NCBI GenBank assembly: GCA_964596125.1
Contig: CAZQRP010000016.1
Span: 12,854-76,853 of the forward strand
Length of the DNA: 64,000 bases
Direction of reading: 5' to 3'
Origin: CAZQRP01 sp964596125
Lineage (GTDB): Bacteria; Chloroflexota; Dehalococcoidia; GIF9; UBA5629
Positions 26,332-36,070 of this stretch are shown here, piece after piece (position 1 is the stretch's first letter; each line of letters begins with the position of its first letter). The notes beneath the pieces were generated by a model, which was given only the letters and a program-made list of their open reading frames with translations, was not told where the DNA came from and made no database searches. Position numbers and translations under genes: made by a program.

Positions 26332-28523
26332 ACCATCACCTCGGAAAAAATCTGGAATATCTTTTTGCTGAATTAAACAGAATCGAACTAAAGCTGCGTC
26401 TTCAGGCTTTGCAAGCACGTTCGCGAGACAGTTACTGGGATAGAGATGAGCTACGCGGACTGTATGTTTCATCCAGAGAGCTATCAGCCTTAATAACTGA
26501 CGGACTTATAGAAGACCAGGATACCACACTTCATTCAACAACCGATCCCAACTACAAAGCCCTGCTTGGAATCCTGGGACAACTTGAAGAACAGATTGAG
26601 ACCAGAAAGGCGGAAAATCCATACTGTCATTCAGTTTCTCGTCTTGAACGTCTTGTCAGCATGTTTCACCTGACCGCTTTTGAGAAAGATGCCATCTTGC
26701 TTTCGATGCTTCCTGAGCTCGATTTAAAAAGCCAGAGACTCTTCGGTTATATTCAGGATGACGTCACCAGGCGAAAACCCACGGTAGCACTGTCATTAGA
26801 CTTATTATGTCCCTCGCTTTACGAGAGGTTATCCGGACGGCAAGCCTTCTCACCTCAAGGTACTCTTCTTAGATACCAGTTAGTAAACCTGAACGATGAT
26901 ACACCTATAAGGCCGGCTCCGCTGCTAGCTAAATCTTTAACCATCGATGACAGGATTTGTAATTATCTACTGGGATTTGACGAAATCGAGAGCAGTCTTC
27001 TCCTATTTACACATAGAATTGCACCTCGAATAACGTTTCAAGATATTATCTTGTCCGATGATATCAAAGACCGGTTGCTTCGTTTTATCGGTGCCAGGAA
27101 AGAAAAGAGCCACCATATCACCTGGTATTTCTACGGCGCAAGAGGCGCAGGGAAGCGAAGCACTGCCGAAGCCATATGTTATAAACTTGGAGTTACATTA
27201 CTAGTCGCTGATACAAATCTGATTCTTCAAACGTCCTTACCTTTTGATACTGCGGTTCAACTCCTATGTCGTGAAGCAATGCTGCAGGATGCAATCATTT
27301 ACTGGGATAACTTTGATGTTCTTTTTAATGATGGCCTTTCTGCAAAACTAATGATTGCAGTAGAGCATATAAGAAATCATCCAGGTACTACGTTTATCGC
27401 TGGTAACGAACCATGGAACATTAACAATGATTGGCAAAGAAGGACTTTTATACCCGTAGCATTTCCTGTTCCCGATTATAGCCAACGGGAACAGTTATGG
27501 CGGCATTATCTTGATGGGCAGGTAAAAGAAACCAAGGATATCATTGGTTCTTTAGCCGGTAAATTTAAATTAAATGGTGGACAAATCCGGGGAGCAATAG
27601 ATATAGCCCGGAACTCATCCCTGTGGCGTGATGGCGGCATTGTTACAGTTGATGACCTGAACCATGCCTGCCGTCAAAAATCAAATAAGAAACTCATAGA
27701 ATTAGCCCGTAAAGTCGAACCCAGGTATATCTGGAGTGACATTGTCCTTCCCAGGGACCAGCTAGAACAGCTAAAAGATATTTGTAACTATGTTACATAT
27801 CGCCACCGTGTTTATAGTGAGTGGGGTTTCCATCACAAGCTCTCACTGGGAAAGGGATTAAACATCTTATTTGCCGGGCCATCCGGCACAGGCAAGACAA
27901 TGGCTGCGGAGATTATAGCCAACGAACTGGGGCTTGACCTTTATAAGATAGACCTGGCTATGGTAGTCAGCAAATATATAGGGGAAACAGAAAAAAACCT
28001 TGATAGAATCTTCAAAGAGGCCAGGGACTCAAATGGCATACTGTTCTTTGATGAAGCTGATGCCATTTTCGGCAAGCGCTCTGAAGTGAGGGATTCACAT
28101 GACCGCTATGCCAATATTGAAATCGCCTATTTGCTCCAGAAAATGGAACAGTATCAGGGTATCGTAATACTGGCTACAAATTTACGCAAGAACATCGATG
28201 AGGCTTTTGCCCGCAGGATGCATTTCAGCATGGAGTTTCCTTTACCCGAAGAAGACGACAGACATCGGATCTGGCAAAAGGCATTCCCCGATGCAGCACC
28301 TCTGGCAGATGATCTGGACCTTGCCTTTATGGCACGGCAGTTCAGGATAACCGGAGGCAATATCAAAAATATCGCCCTGAGCGCTGCCTTTCTTGCTGCC
28401 GAATCTGGCGGTCCTATCGATATGGAAAAGTTAATCCGGGCTACCAAGCGTGAATATCAAAAAACGGGCAGGTTATGCACGGAGGGCGATTTTGCACGAT
28501 ATTTTGAGATGGTAAAGGGTTGA
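26316..28523 (+). CDS. eCIS AAA+ ATPase (Afp15/Pvc15-like)
   Basis: 735 residues with an N-terminal helical domain (1-240) and two AAA modules. The first is degenerate: Walker A GARGAGKRS at 274-282 but Walker B ends WDNFD (about 330-334) with Asn in place of the catalytic Glu. The second is complete: GPSGTGKT 521-528, GILFFDEAD 574-582, ARRM arginine finger about 632. This matches the ATPase found in every extracellular contractile injection system, thought to act in assembly or cargo loading. ATG 26316 has AAGGAGA upstream. Confidence 0.9.
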   Translation: MGTVLNHHLGKNLEYLFAELNRIELKLRLQALQARSRDSYWDRDELRGLYVSSRELSALITDGLIEDQDTTLHSTTDPNYKALLGILGQLEEQIETRKAENPYCHSVSRLERLVSMFHLTAFEKDAILLSMLPELDLKSQRLFGYIQDDVTRRKPTVALSLDLLCPSLYERLSGRQAFSPQGTLLRYQLVNLNDDTPIRPAPLLAKSLTIDDRICNYLLGFDEIESSLLLFTHRIAPRITFQDIILSDDIKDRLLRFIGARKEKSHHITWYFYGARGAGKRSTAEAICYKLGVTLLVADTNLILQTSLPFDTAVQLLCREAMLQDAIIYWDNFDVLFNDGLSAKLMIAVEHIRNHPGTTFIAGNEPWNINNDWQRRTFIPVAFPVPDYSQREQLWRHYLDGQVKETKDIIGSLAGKFKLNGGQIRGAIDIARNSSLWRDGGIVTVDDLNHACRQKSNKKLIELARKVEPRYIWSDIVLPRDQLEQLKDICNYVTYRHRVYSEWGFHHKLSLGKGLNILFAGPSGTGKTMAAEIIANELGLDLYKIDLAMVVSKYIGETEKNLDRIFKEARDSNGILFFDEADAIFGKRSEVRDSHDRYANIEIAYLLQKMEQYQGIVILATNLRKNIDEAFARRMHFSMEFPLPEEDDRHRIWQKAFPDAAPLADDLDLAFMARQFRITGGNIKNIALSAAFLAAESGGPIDMEKLIRATKREYQKTGRLCTEGDFARYFEMVKG

Positions 28524-28551
28524 AGATTAATTCTTCAGAGGAGATGAAAAT

Positions 28552-29595
28552 ATGACACAGCATAAGCGGATACATAAAGAAAGTGCCGAAGAACTGGAGG
28601 AAGTCAGCCGTCGTAATAAGAAGGCCCAGCAGCCACTCTATGACCGTCTAAAGTCATCGGCAGAAGGTACTGTCCCGGCCACTGGCTTTCTGGGCGAATC
28701 ATCAATAGAGAGGCATGTTGCTTTACTGGCAGATGTCCATTCCGAGCAGCAGGCTAACCTGATAACCCAGCTACAGCAATCCCACGGCAATGCCCACGTA
28801 CAGCGGGTGATGGAACGTATTCAAGAGAAGAGAGGTTCAGGTCAATCGCTTGAGAGTGACACCCGCTTTGAAATGGAGACTGCGTTCAAACAAGACTTTA
28901 GCGATGTCCGCATCCATACCGATGCCGCTGCCAATCAGGTAGCCAATGAGCTTGGCGCTAATGCCGTGGCCTCAGGTAAGGACATTTTCTTCAGCGAGGG
29001 TACCTATCAGACCGGTTCTGATGTCGGCAAAGCTCTACTTGCCCATGAGCTTACTCACGTAGTGCAGCAAGAAAGTAATACTGAAGATAGTAATATATCC
29101 ATCGGCCGGATTGGTGATGTTTTTGAACAAGAGGCAGATTTGATTAGCAGGGATTTAATTGAAGGATGTGAGATATCCGTTGAGATGGCTTCGGCTGTCC
29201 CGTCTCTTCAATTGGATGCACCTGAAGCTACAGCAGAAGCTCCAGCCGCAGAGCCAGGAGCTGATGAAGCTGCGCGTGTCGCCCTTAGAGCAATGTGGGA
29301 TGCGGTCGTAGTAGGAAATGTACAGGGAGCTCAAGAGGCTCTGCAAGAAGAACCTCCGGATTTTCAGACAGCTCACGATAATTTTGTGACGGTTAGCGAA
29401 ATAGTCATGAGCGTAGCGCAGCCGTACCGCCAGAACGAACCACTATACTTTCGATTCGGATCTCTTCACGGTATTATCACCAGGGTTATCCGGGAGATAC
29501 AACCTCATCTTGGTCAGACAGCACCCGTAGAAGAAATATTAGATGCTTTTGAGCCAATCGAGACTTATACCACAGCTATAAGGGAACTCATGTGA
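28552..29595 (+). CDS. DUF4157 protein 1 (eCIS-associated putative metallopeptidase/cargo)
   Basis: 347 residues. An N-terminal leader with LQQSHGNAHVQRVM (73-86) precedes the DUF4157 domain: FKQDFSDVRIHTD, then the zinc motif HELTH at 165-169 followed by VVQQ, and a downstream EQEAD that can supply the third ligand. Residues 230-347 form an acidic, helical C-terminal domain without recognised homology. DUF4157 is a hallmark of eCIS loci and often forms the N-terminus of loaded toxins. A strong GAGGAGAT site precedes the ATG. First of three tandem paralogues. Confidence 0.87.
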   Translation: MTQHKRIHKESAEELEEVSRRNKKAQQPLYDRLKSSAEGTVPATGFLGESSIERHVALLADVHSEQQANLITQLQQSHGNAHVQRVMERIQEKRGSGQSLESDTRFEMETAFKQDFSDVRIHTDAAANQVANELGANAVASGKDIFFSEGTYQTGSDVGKALLAHELTHVVQQESNTEDSNISIGRIGDVFEQEADLISRDLIEGCEISVEMASAVPSLQLDAPEATAEAPAAEPGADEAARVALRAMWDAVVVGNVQGAQEALQEEPPDFQTAHDNFVTVSEIVMSVAQPYRQNEPLYFRFGSLHGIITRVIREIQPHLGQTAPVEEILDAFEPIETYTTAIRELM

Positions 29596-29732
29596 CACAA
29601 AGACAGTGACAAGAAATGACAATCTACCTTAATAAAACCATAGTTAAAGGAAAAAGTATCCGGGCTAGCACGAACAAACATTGCGTTGATTGAATTGATG
29701 ATTAAAGAGTCATAAAAGAGAGAAACAAGAGC

Positions 29733-31184
29733 ATGGCAGAGCATGAATCAAGGGACATAGAGAAAAAGGATGATAGCGGTCATCGCAAACAAGCGCAACC
29801 GATAATCAGCCAACTAAAACAGTATGCGCAGTCAGATAGAGGACTGCCTGTACAGGTTGTTGCTGGCATACCCATGCAGGAACAGGCGTTTTTGATCAGC
29901 AATTCAGATATTCACTCAGCTCAACGGGCTGAAGCCGTGTTTGGACTTCAGCAAACACATGGCAACAGGTATGTACAGAAGCTCGCTGAGCGAAGTAACC
30001 AACCAACCTCGAACGAAGACATCATACGTGGGATAGAAATCGAAAGCGGCTCAGGTAAGCCTCTTGAGTACGAAGACCGTTCAGAGATGGAGGCTTTTTT
30101 TAAGCATGATTTAAGTCAAGTCAGGATTCATAGTGACAACCGAACTGACCAGCTTTGCCGCGAACTAGGAGCCAGAGCTTTCACTCAGGGAAGTGACATT
30201 TTTATCCGTTCTGAGGAAGGCTCGCAGCCTACTGATGAAAGGAAGGAACTCCTTCGTCATGAGTTAGCTCATGTTGTTCAGCAGAAAGCAGGACGAACCA
30301 CAGAACTTAAAGGAACCGGTGGTAATACAACCACCCGATCCAAACTCGAAGAAGAAGCAGAACAAGCCAGCCATAACTTTAACAATGAGGGAACTTCAAA
30401 TGTGTCCGAAGTTGTGATGGAATCTTCAGGTACGTCTGAGGCTATCCAGTTAATTCCAGTCAGCGCGGGTGAGTTGGCAAATGCAGTGATAGGTCACGGA
30501 CGCGACCAACTGGATATTTTGGCTGGAGTTCAACATCAGACGGCAGCCGATTTCTACAGCGATTTAAGAAGCAGAACTGACCGGGTGATTGATGAAGTTG
30601 CCATGATGGTAGGAACGGAGGCTCAAGCCGGCATGGGTGCAGGCGGTGCGCTTGGTGGTGGTGCGGCTACAGTGGCTGGCGTTGCTACCGGCTGGGCCAT
30701 CGCTCTAGCCGCAATTGCGGCACTTGTCGGTATTGCAAACTGGAGGACTGCTGTTGAGACGAAAGCAGCTTGTGGTAGCATGATTGGAGAACTTCAAAGC
30801 GCCTGGGATCAGACAATTGATGACCATCGCCGAGAATATGAAAGTGTATTAACGAGCCTGGCTGGGCAATTTGCGGGTAGCATTCCTGACGGCGAACGTG
30901 ACACCGACAACTATACGTCACTTTTTGAGAGATTTGATGAATTTGCTGAACTTCCCAGCAGAGACGATGTCAGTGATGCGCTGTGGAACCAACTGTGTGA
31001 TGAATGGAATACGTATGTAGAGGGTTCTGAATTCCGCCGCTACTATTCCGTGGAAGCAGATGAATTGTTGATGGCGCGTCGCTCCCGCGAGGTTGAGTTA
31101 ACACCTGAGATGAGAGTGCAGCCAGTGAGCATGCCGCAACCAGCAATGGGTGGGCCGGGTGCAGCGGAAGCATTGAGGGAGTAA
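29733..31184 (+). CDS. DUF4157 protein 2 with a glycine-rich membrane-active-looking C-terminus
   Basis: 483 residues. The leader has LQQTHGNRYVQKL (72-84). DUF4157 follows with FKHDLSQVRIHSD, HELAH (176-180) and EEEAEQA. The C-terminal half (about 240-483) is unrelated to protein 1. It contains a glycine/alanine-rich hydrophobic run at about 302-336 (GGALGGGAATVAGVATGWAI), amphipathic helices around it and a proline/methionine-rich tail. A long hairpin-forming helix of this type is common in pore-forming or membrane-inserting effectors, but that is inference. It lies 137 bases after protein 1. Confidence 0.83.
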   Translation: MAEHESRDIEKKDDSGHRKQAQPIISQLKQYAQSDRGLPVQVVAGIPMQEQAFLISNSDIHSAQRAEAVFGLQQTHGNRYVQKLAERSNQPTSNEDIIRGIEIESGSGKPLEYEDRSEMEAFFKHDLSQVRIHSDNRTDQLCRELGARAFTQGSDIFIRSEEGSQPTDERKELLRHELAHVVQQKAGRTTELKGTGGNTTTRSKLEEEAEQASHNFNNEGTSNVSEVVMESSGTSEAIQLIPVSAGELANAVIGHGRDQLDILAGVQHQTAADFYSDLRSRTDRVIDEVAMMVGTEAQAGMGAGGALGGGAATVAGVATGWAIALAAIAALVGIANWRTAVETKAACGSMIGELQSAWDQTIDDHRREYESVLTSLAGQFAGSIPDGERDTDNYTSLFERFDEFAELPSRDDVSDALWNQLCDEWNTYVEGSEFRRYYSVEADELLMARRSREVELTPEMRVQPVSMPQPAMGGPGAAEALRE

Positions 31185-31378
31185 TGGGGCTCAAACGAAA
31201 TCAAGAAGCTAATTATTACCAGTGATATTACAAACACCATAGTAAATGAAATAACAGGTATAAAGCACCGAGGTTACGGATGATAAGCACCTTCGATGTC
31301 TTATAAAGCAACTGTTGATAAAGTAAAAAATTTATAACCAGTCAAGGGAGATAAACAGACCTCAAAAGGAAAATGATA

Positions 31379-33022
31379 ATGGCGGAACGCAAAGCAACGG
31401 ATGGAGAGAAAAAAGAAGGCGTTGGCCGACGTAAGCAGGTCGAGCCGACATACAATCTGCTGGAACAGTCCGCCGAGCCGTATTCGGACCTGTTTGGGGG
31501 AATTATTGCTGGAATGTCCATGATAGAACAAGCTCCCATAATAAATAATTCTGAATTACTGGCAGCCCAAAGAGCCAAGGTCATGTTTGGACTTCAGCAA
31601 ACATACGGTAACAGATACATACAGAGACTCACTGAAAGTAATAAGGAAGCGGTTCCGAGGGACATCAACAGCAGAATAGAGGCAACGAGGGGTTCGGGAA
31701 GACCTCTCGACTCGAAGGTCCGCTATCGGATGGAGAAAGCCTTTGGACAAGATTTCAGCAAGGTCCGTCTACATACCGGTGCCGAAGCAGATATGCTGAC
31801 AAAAGCGCTGGGAGCTCACGCTTTCACCACGGGGAAAGACCTGTTTTTCAGTAAAAGTCCTGATGCAGGGTCTAAATTGCTAGCCCACGAACTGGTACAT
31901 GTGGTTCAACAACGAAACAATCCTTCAGCCTTTCCACACGAAGTTACTCAACCATGCGAGCCAGCTGAGCGGGAAGCAGAATCAGCCAGCAGCGCAGCAC
32001 TGCACGGCAGAGTAAGTCCATCATGCTCGCTGGAACAAGGTGTGATAGCTCGGGAAGCAGCCGTAGTGGAGGCCTCTGAGGAGGAGATAGAAATGAGCAG
32101 GGGCCGTGAGCCCGGTGTATTTGGGGAAGACCCGATTGGTCACGCTTCCGGTTGGGCGTCTTTTTTGACATCGGATATGGTTCTGTATCAGCAGGGACAA
32201 TATGATGATCAGTCCGGTATTCCTCACGATGCTGTGAGGTGCGGTGCGGCAGCGATCCTGGGAGCAGCAATTGCCGGTGGTCCTGCCGGTTTAACAACTT
32301 TCATAGATCGATTGAAGGCCAGGGTGGAGTCCACAGGTGCACAGGAGTCTGACGAGCTACCTCTTTCACGTCAGGTAGAAAAAATGCGCGAACTCCATAC
32401 TAATTGGCATTTCGATCCGGGACCAGGTTGGAATGAAGTAACCTCGGATATTGTCGATGAACATCCATTCACATATGATGACCTTTCATGGCTGCAGGCA
32501 ATTGCCTACGTACAATTTGTGCAATTTGCTGGCATGGGCATGACATCAGGTGAGGTACAGACCGCTGCCGGGGAACTTACCCAAGCACCGGTGGCTCCGG
32601 TCACACCTGCTCCACATTACATGACTCCTATGAATGCGAACCAGATGAGTCAAACTGTTGTTCACAATAATCACGAGGTGGTAAGTCGATTTATCAGCCC
32701 TGGTGCTCCAGCCAGGTTGCAGCCGGGACAGTCGATCATTTTTAGCATAATGGTGTTCGTACGGGAAGACGGCAACTGGGTAATGAATTCACATGCGGTG
32801 ACATTATCCAACATAGATGGCACGTTTCACATATATAATCCGGAGACGACTCCAGTAGCAGATTTCGTAATACAATATCTGCCGGCAATTTACCAAAATC
32901 TACCTATGGATAACCTGATGGGTCGCCATCTGGCCACGGCAGAGGCCGATGCACAACAGGGTATTTTCGGTCTGACCCTTGGATTAGTAGGCGAAGAGTT
33001 GACAGCACCGTTTCAGTTTTAA
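31379..33022 (+). CDS. DUF4157 protein 3 with a C39/papain-like C-terminal domain
   Basis: 547 residues from ATG 31379, the start matching its paralogue (MAE-) with AAAGGA 8 bases upstream; ATG 31373 is also possible. Leader LQQTYGNRYIQRL (72-84), then DUF4157 with HELVH 170-174 and EREAES. Residues 250-547 differ from the other paralogues: RCGAAAILGAAI (Cys288) resembles the C-G-P-A-A nucleophile helix of C39-like cysteine peptidases, and SHAVTLSNIDGTFHIYNPE supplies a His472 and Asn487/Asp480. This triad-like pattern suggests a cysteine protease or related effector delivered by the injection system. Confidence 0.82.
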   Translation: MAERKATDGEKKEGVGRRKQVEPTYNLLEQSAEPYSDLFGGIIAGMSMIEQAPIINNSELLAAQRAKVMFGLQQTYGNRYIQRLTESNKEAVPRDINSRIEATRGSGRPLDSKVRYRMEKAFGQDFSKVRLHTGAEADMLTKALGAHAFTTGKDLFFSKSPDAGSKLLAHELVHVVQQRNNPSAFPHEVTQPCEPAEREAESASSAALHGRVSPSCSLEQGVIAREAAVVEASEEEIEMSRGREPGVFGEDPIGHASGWASFLTSDMVLYQQGQYDDQSGIPHDAVRCGAAAILGAAIAGGPAGLTTFIDRLKARVESTGAQESDELPLSRQVEKMRELHTNWHFDPGPGWNEVTSDIVDEHPFTYDDLSWLQAIAYVQFVQFAGMGMTSGEVQTAAGELTQAPVAPVTPAPHYMTPMNANQMSQTVVHNNHEVVSRFISPGAPARLQPGQSIIFSIMVFVREDGNWVMNSHAVTLSNIDGTFHIYNPETTPVADFVIQYLPAIYQNLPMDNLMGRHLATAEADAQQGIFGLTLGLVGEELTAPFQF

Positions 33023-33067
33023 ATGAAAGGATTAATGAGTAAATAGAATCAAAGGGAAATTACAGTC

Positions 33068-33886
33068 ATGATAGGCAACCTTGATGAAACTATAAAGCAA
33101 CTGCTGCTAAAGGAGGGGGCATTTGACCCGGCCGAGGTAGACATCTCCTTTGAAGCTCCGAACCAGGAGTGGTCAGCATCTATCTCCAAGCCAACAATAA
33201 ATGCCTATCTCTACGATATCCGCGAGAACCATCAATTACGCAGCTACGACTGGACGATGTCGCGAAACCAAGATAGGACGGCTACCAGGAAAAAGGTGCC
33301 TATCAGAGGAGACCTATCTTACTTGATTACCGCCTGGACAAAACATGTCGAAGATGAGCACAGTCTTTTAGGGAGACTATTAGTTGTGCTATCGCGTCAC
33401 CAGATTCTTCCTGAGGATGTACTGCAGGGCGAATTAAAAAAGCTGGACATTCCTATACATGCAACTACGGCTCAGCCTGATGGCATATTCAAGAACCCGG
33501 CAGATTTTTGGAGCGCTCTGGATAATCCGATAAAACCGTCTATCAACTATGTAGTGACTGTGCCGGTGGACCTGGAAATAGCCTTCACTTCTCCCATAGT
33601 TTGGACAAAGACTATCGACGTAAAAGAACTGGAAAAAACAGAGGTGGAAGAGATAGTGCAGATCGGAGGGACTATCCATGAGAAAGGCAATCCGGACGCA
33701 ACTATTGCACAGGCTATTGTTGTCGTTAAAGAAGCTGGTATGACAGCTAAAACAGACGCCTTCGGAAAATATACTTTACCGAAGCTTCAACGCGGCAGCT
33801 ACACATTCCTGATAGTTGCCCCTGAGCGACCTACCAAAGAAATCAAGGTAGTTATACCGAGTGCCAGCTACGAGATTGAACTATAG
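33068..33886 (+). CDS. DUF4255 (Pvc16/Afp16-like) protein with a carboxypeptidase-regulatory-like domain
   Basis: 272 residues. Residues 1-185 are the Pvc16 N-terminal domain (DUF4255): TIKQLLLKEG, PTINAYLYDIREN, YLITAWTKHVEDEHSLLGRLL, typical of the tail terminator/cap of eCIS particles. The last 75 residues form a beta sandwich of the carboxypeptidase regulatory type (IAQAIVVVKEAGMTAKTDAFGKYTLPKLQRGSY, in short stretches). The cap protein ends the sheath-tube. Fusion to a beta domain is common in the Chloroflexota/cyanobacterial type. Confidence 0.88.
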   Translation: MIGNLDETIKQLLLKEGAFDPAEVDISFEAPNQEWSASISKPTINAYLYDIRENHQLRSYDWTMSRNQDRTATRKKVPIRGDLSYLITAWTKHVEDEHSLLGRLLVVLSRHQILPEDVLQGELKKLDIPIHATTAQPDGIFKNPADFWSALDNPIKPSINYVVTVPVDLEIAFTSPIVWTKTIDVKELEKTEVEEIVQIGGTIHEKGNPDATIAQAIVVVKEAGMTAKTDAFGKYTLPKLQRGSYTFLIVAPERPTKEIKVVIPSASYEIEL

Positions 33887-34019
33887 AAGGGGGTGAGAAA
33901 AGGACAAATACGTTTAAGATAAACTCGGAATTGACGTCGCAGCACCGGGCCGAGGTCGAGTCCAAGTCAAAACCGATTTATAGTAAAGCCCGGGGGAATT
34001 AAGAAGAAAGGAGGAGAAA

Positions 34020-35573
34020 ATGTCACCACAATATTTATCTCCTGGTGTCTACGTAGAGGAGGTGGAACGTGGGGCAAGACCTATTGAGGGTGTCGGCACG
34101 GCCGTTGCTGCTTTTGTTGGTTTTGCTGAGAAAGGTCCCGTTAACCAGCCTACTTTCATTGCGAACTGGACTCAGTTTGTCTCCACTTTCGGTGGCTTCG
34201 TCCGCGACGGCTTCCTGGCTCATGCCGTCTATGGCTACTTCCATAATGGCGGCGGAAGTTGCTATGTCACCGCACTACCAAGCGCCGAGGGAGAGACTGA
34301 GGCACCAAAAGCACGAGTTTCACTACCAGCTAAGGCTGAAGCATCTGTCGAGAGCCTGATTGTTACAGCTCTTAAGCCAGGTGTTAGCGAGGGCGAGATA
34401 GTCATAGAAGTGGCAGCACCTGCCGAAGGTGCACCCGAAGACCAGTTTACTTTTATCGTGCGCCGCGGAGCTACAGAGGAAGTCTTCGACAACATTACCC
34501 TGCGAAAGGCGAAGGGAGTCCGGAATGTTCTGGAAACAATAAACAAGGAGTCCAAACTGGTCCAGGTAGCTGAAAAAGAGTCGTCTTTAAGTCTAGCCGA
34601 GAGAATGCCGGCACCGGGAAGTTACCCGCTGGCAGCAGCAGCCACTACCGCAGTTGCCACCGCTATTCGTCCAGATCTGATCGTCGGCAATGCAGCAGAC
34701 CGGTCCGGAGTTGCCGGATTCGAGGCGGCTGAAGACGTAACTATGGTCAGTGTGCCTGATCTTATGGCCCTCTATCAAGCGGGCAGGATTTCCATGGAAG
34801 GAGTAAAGGCTGTCCAGCAGGCCATGCTTGACCACTGCGCTAATATGAAAGACCGCTTCGCTATACTGGACTGTCCGCCTGGAATGAGTCCTCAAGAAAT
34901 TAAGGACTGGCGGATGAAGGATGCTGGCTATGATTCCAAGTACGGAGCCGTATACTACCCCTGGATCAGGGTTGCCAACCCTCTTGGTAATGGAGAGGGG
35001 ATACTGGTACCGCCTTCAGGACATATGGCTGGAATCTATGCCCGCAGCGACACTGAGAGAGGTGTCCACAAGGCTCCGGCAAACGAAATAGTCCGCGGAG
35101 CTCTGGGGCTGGAAACGAAAATCACTAAAAGCGAACAGGATTCCTTGAATCCTGTGGGCATAAACTGCATCCGTGCTTTCCCTGGCCGTGGCATTCGAGT
35201 CTGGGGAGCAAGGACCCTGGCCAGTGATGCCCAGTGGCGCTACATCAATGTCCGCCGCCTGTTTAACTTCATTGAGGAGTCTATCGAGTTGGGCACTCAA
35301 TGGGTAGTGTTCGAACCTAACGATATGGATCTCTGGGAACGCATAAAGCGTGATATCAGAGCATTTCTCACCAGGGTTTGGCGCGATGGCGCCCTCTTTG
35401 GAGCTACACCTGACGAGGCTTTCTATGTCAAGTGTGATGACGAGCTAAATACAGTTGAGGTAAGAGATGCTGGTCAGGTTATTATCGACATCGGCATAGC
35501 ACCGGTAAAGCCAGCGGAGTTTGTCATTTTCCGAATAAGCCAGTGGGCAGGGGGTGCCGAGGTAAGCGAATAA
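34020..35573 (+). CDS. contractile tail sheath protein
   Basis: 517 residues; a single sheath gene for the locus. SPGVYVEEVERGARPIEGV at the N-terminus, then VAAFVGFAEKGP and the C-terminal domain with NPVGINCIRAFPGRGIRVWGARTL and FEPNDMDLWERI are classical for phage and eCIS sheath proteins. The middle (about 90-230) is an inserted surface domain. AAAGGAGGAG precedes the ATG. The sheath contracts around the tube to drive injection. Other eCIS have two or three sheath copies; here only one is seen. Confidence 0.96.
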   Translation: MSPQYLSPGVYVEEVERGARPIEGVGTAVAAFVGFAEKGPVNQPTFIANWTQFVSTFGGFVRDGFLAHAVYGYFHNGGGSCYVTALPSAEGETEAPKARVSLPAKAEASVESLIVTALKPGVSEGEIVIEVAAPAEGAPEDQFTFIVRRGATEEVFDNITLRKAKGVRNVLETINKESKLVQVAEKESSLSLAERMPAPGSYPLAAAATTAVATAIRPDLIVGNAADRSGVAGFEAAEDVTMVSVPDLMALYQAGRISMEGVKAVQQAMLDHCANMKDRFAILDCPPGMSPQEIKDWRMKDAGYDSKYGAVYYPWIRVANPLGNGEGILVPPSGHMAGIYARSDTERGVHKAPANEIVRGALGLETKITKSEQDSLNPVGINCIRAFPGRGIRVWGARTLASDAQWRYINVRRLFNFIEESIELGTQWVVFEPNDMDLWERIKRDIRAFLTRVWRDGALFGATPDEAFYVKCDDELNTVEVRDAGQVIIDIGIAPVKPAEFVIFRISQWAGGAEVSE

Positions 35574-35605
35574 GATTGCATAATTTAGAAAGGAGGTGAT
35601 TAAAA

Positions 35606-36052
35606 ATGGCACTAGGAATGCGTAAGGATCCTTTAGCATCTTTCAGTTTCTATGTCGACATTCAAGGAGCGGTTGTAGGCACGTTTAAGGAGTGCAGCGG
35701 ATTGGGCTCTGAAACTGAGCTCATTGAATCCAAGGAGTCGGATAAAGGACGACTGGTCTACATGAAACTGCCCGGGGCACTTAAATGGGAGAATATCTCA
35801 CTCAAGCGGGGCATTACCGATTCAATGGATATCTGGAAATGGCGAAAACAGGTTGAAGAAGGTGACATGAGCGGAGCGCGAAAAAATGGCTCTATCATAA
35901 TGTATGACCAGACCAATGCGGAAATAGCCCGGTGGAACTTTACCGATGGCTGGCCGCGCAAGGTTTCGGGTCCAACCTTTAACGCCGAGAACAACGAGAT
36001 AGGGATCGAGGAACTGGAGATCGTTCACGAAGGAGTTAAACGCGACCATTAA
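35606..36052 (+). CDS. tail tube protein 1 (gp19/Afp1-like)
   Basis: 148 residues with the tube signature FSFYVDIQGAVVGTFKECSGLGSETE, KWENISLKRGIT, RWNFTDGWPRKVSGP and the final EELEIVHEGV. AAAGGAGGTGA sits upstream. Hexameric rings of this protein form the inner tube. It is 33 bases after the sheath, and a second tube paralogue follows at 37328. Confidence 0.95.
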   Translation: MALGMRKDPLASFSFYVDIQGAVVGTFKECSGLGSETELIESKESDKGRLVYMKLPGALKWENISLKRGITDSMDIWKWRKQVEEGDMSGARKNGSIIMYDQTNAEIARWNFTDGWPRKVSGPTFNAENNEIGIEELEIVHEGVKRDH

Positions 36053-36070
36053 GTAATAGAGGTGAATGAT

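Noticed and set aside
33887..34019. Gap between DUF4255 and sheath checked for a small gene
   Set aside because: No start codon with site and no conserved small protein; only the sheath ribosome site seen.
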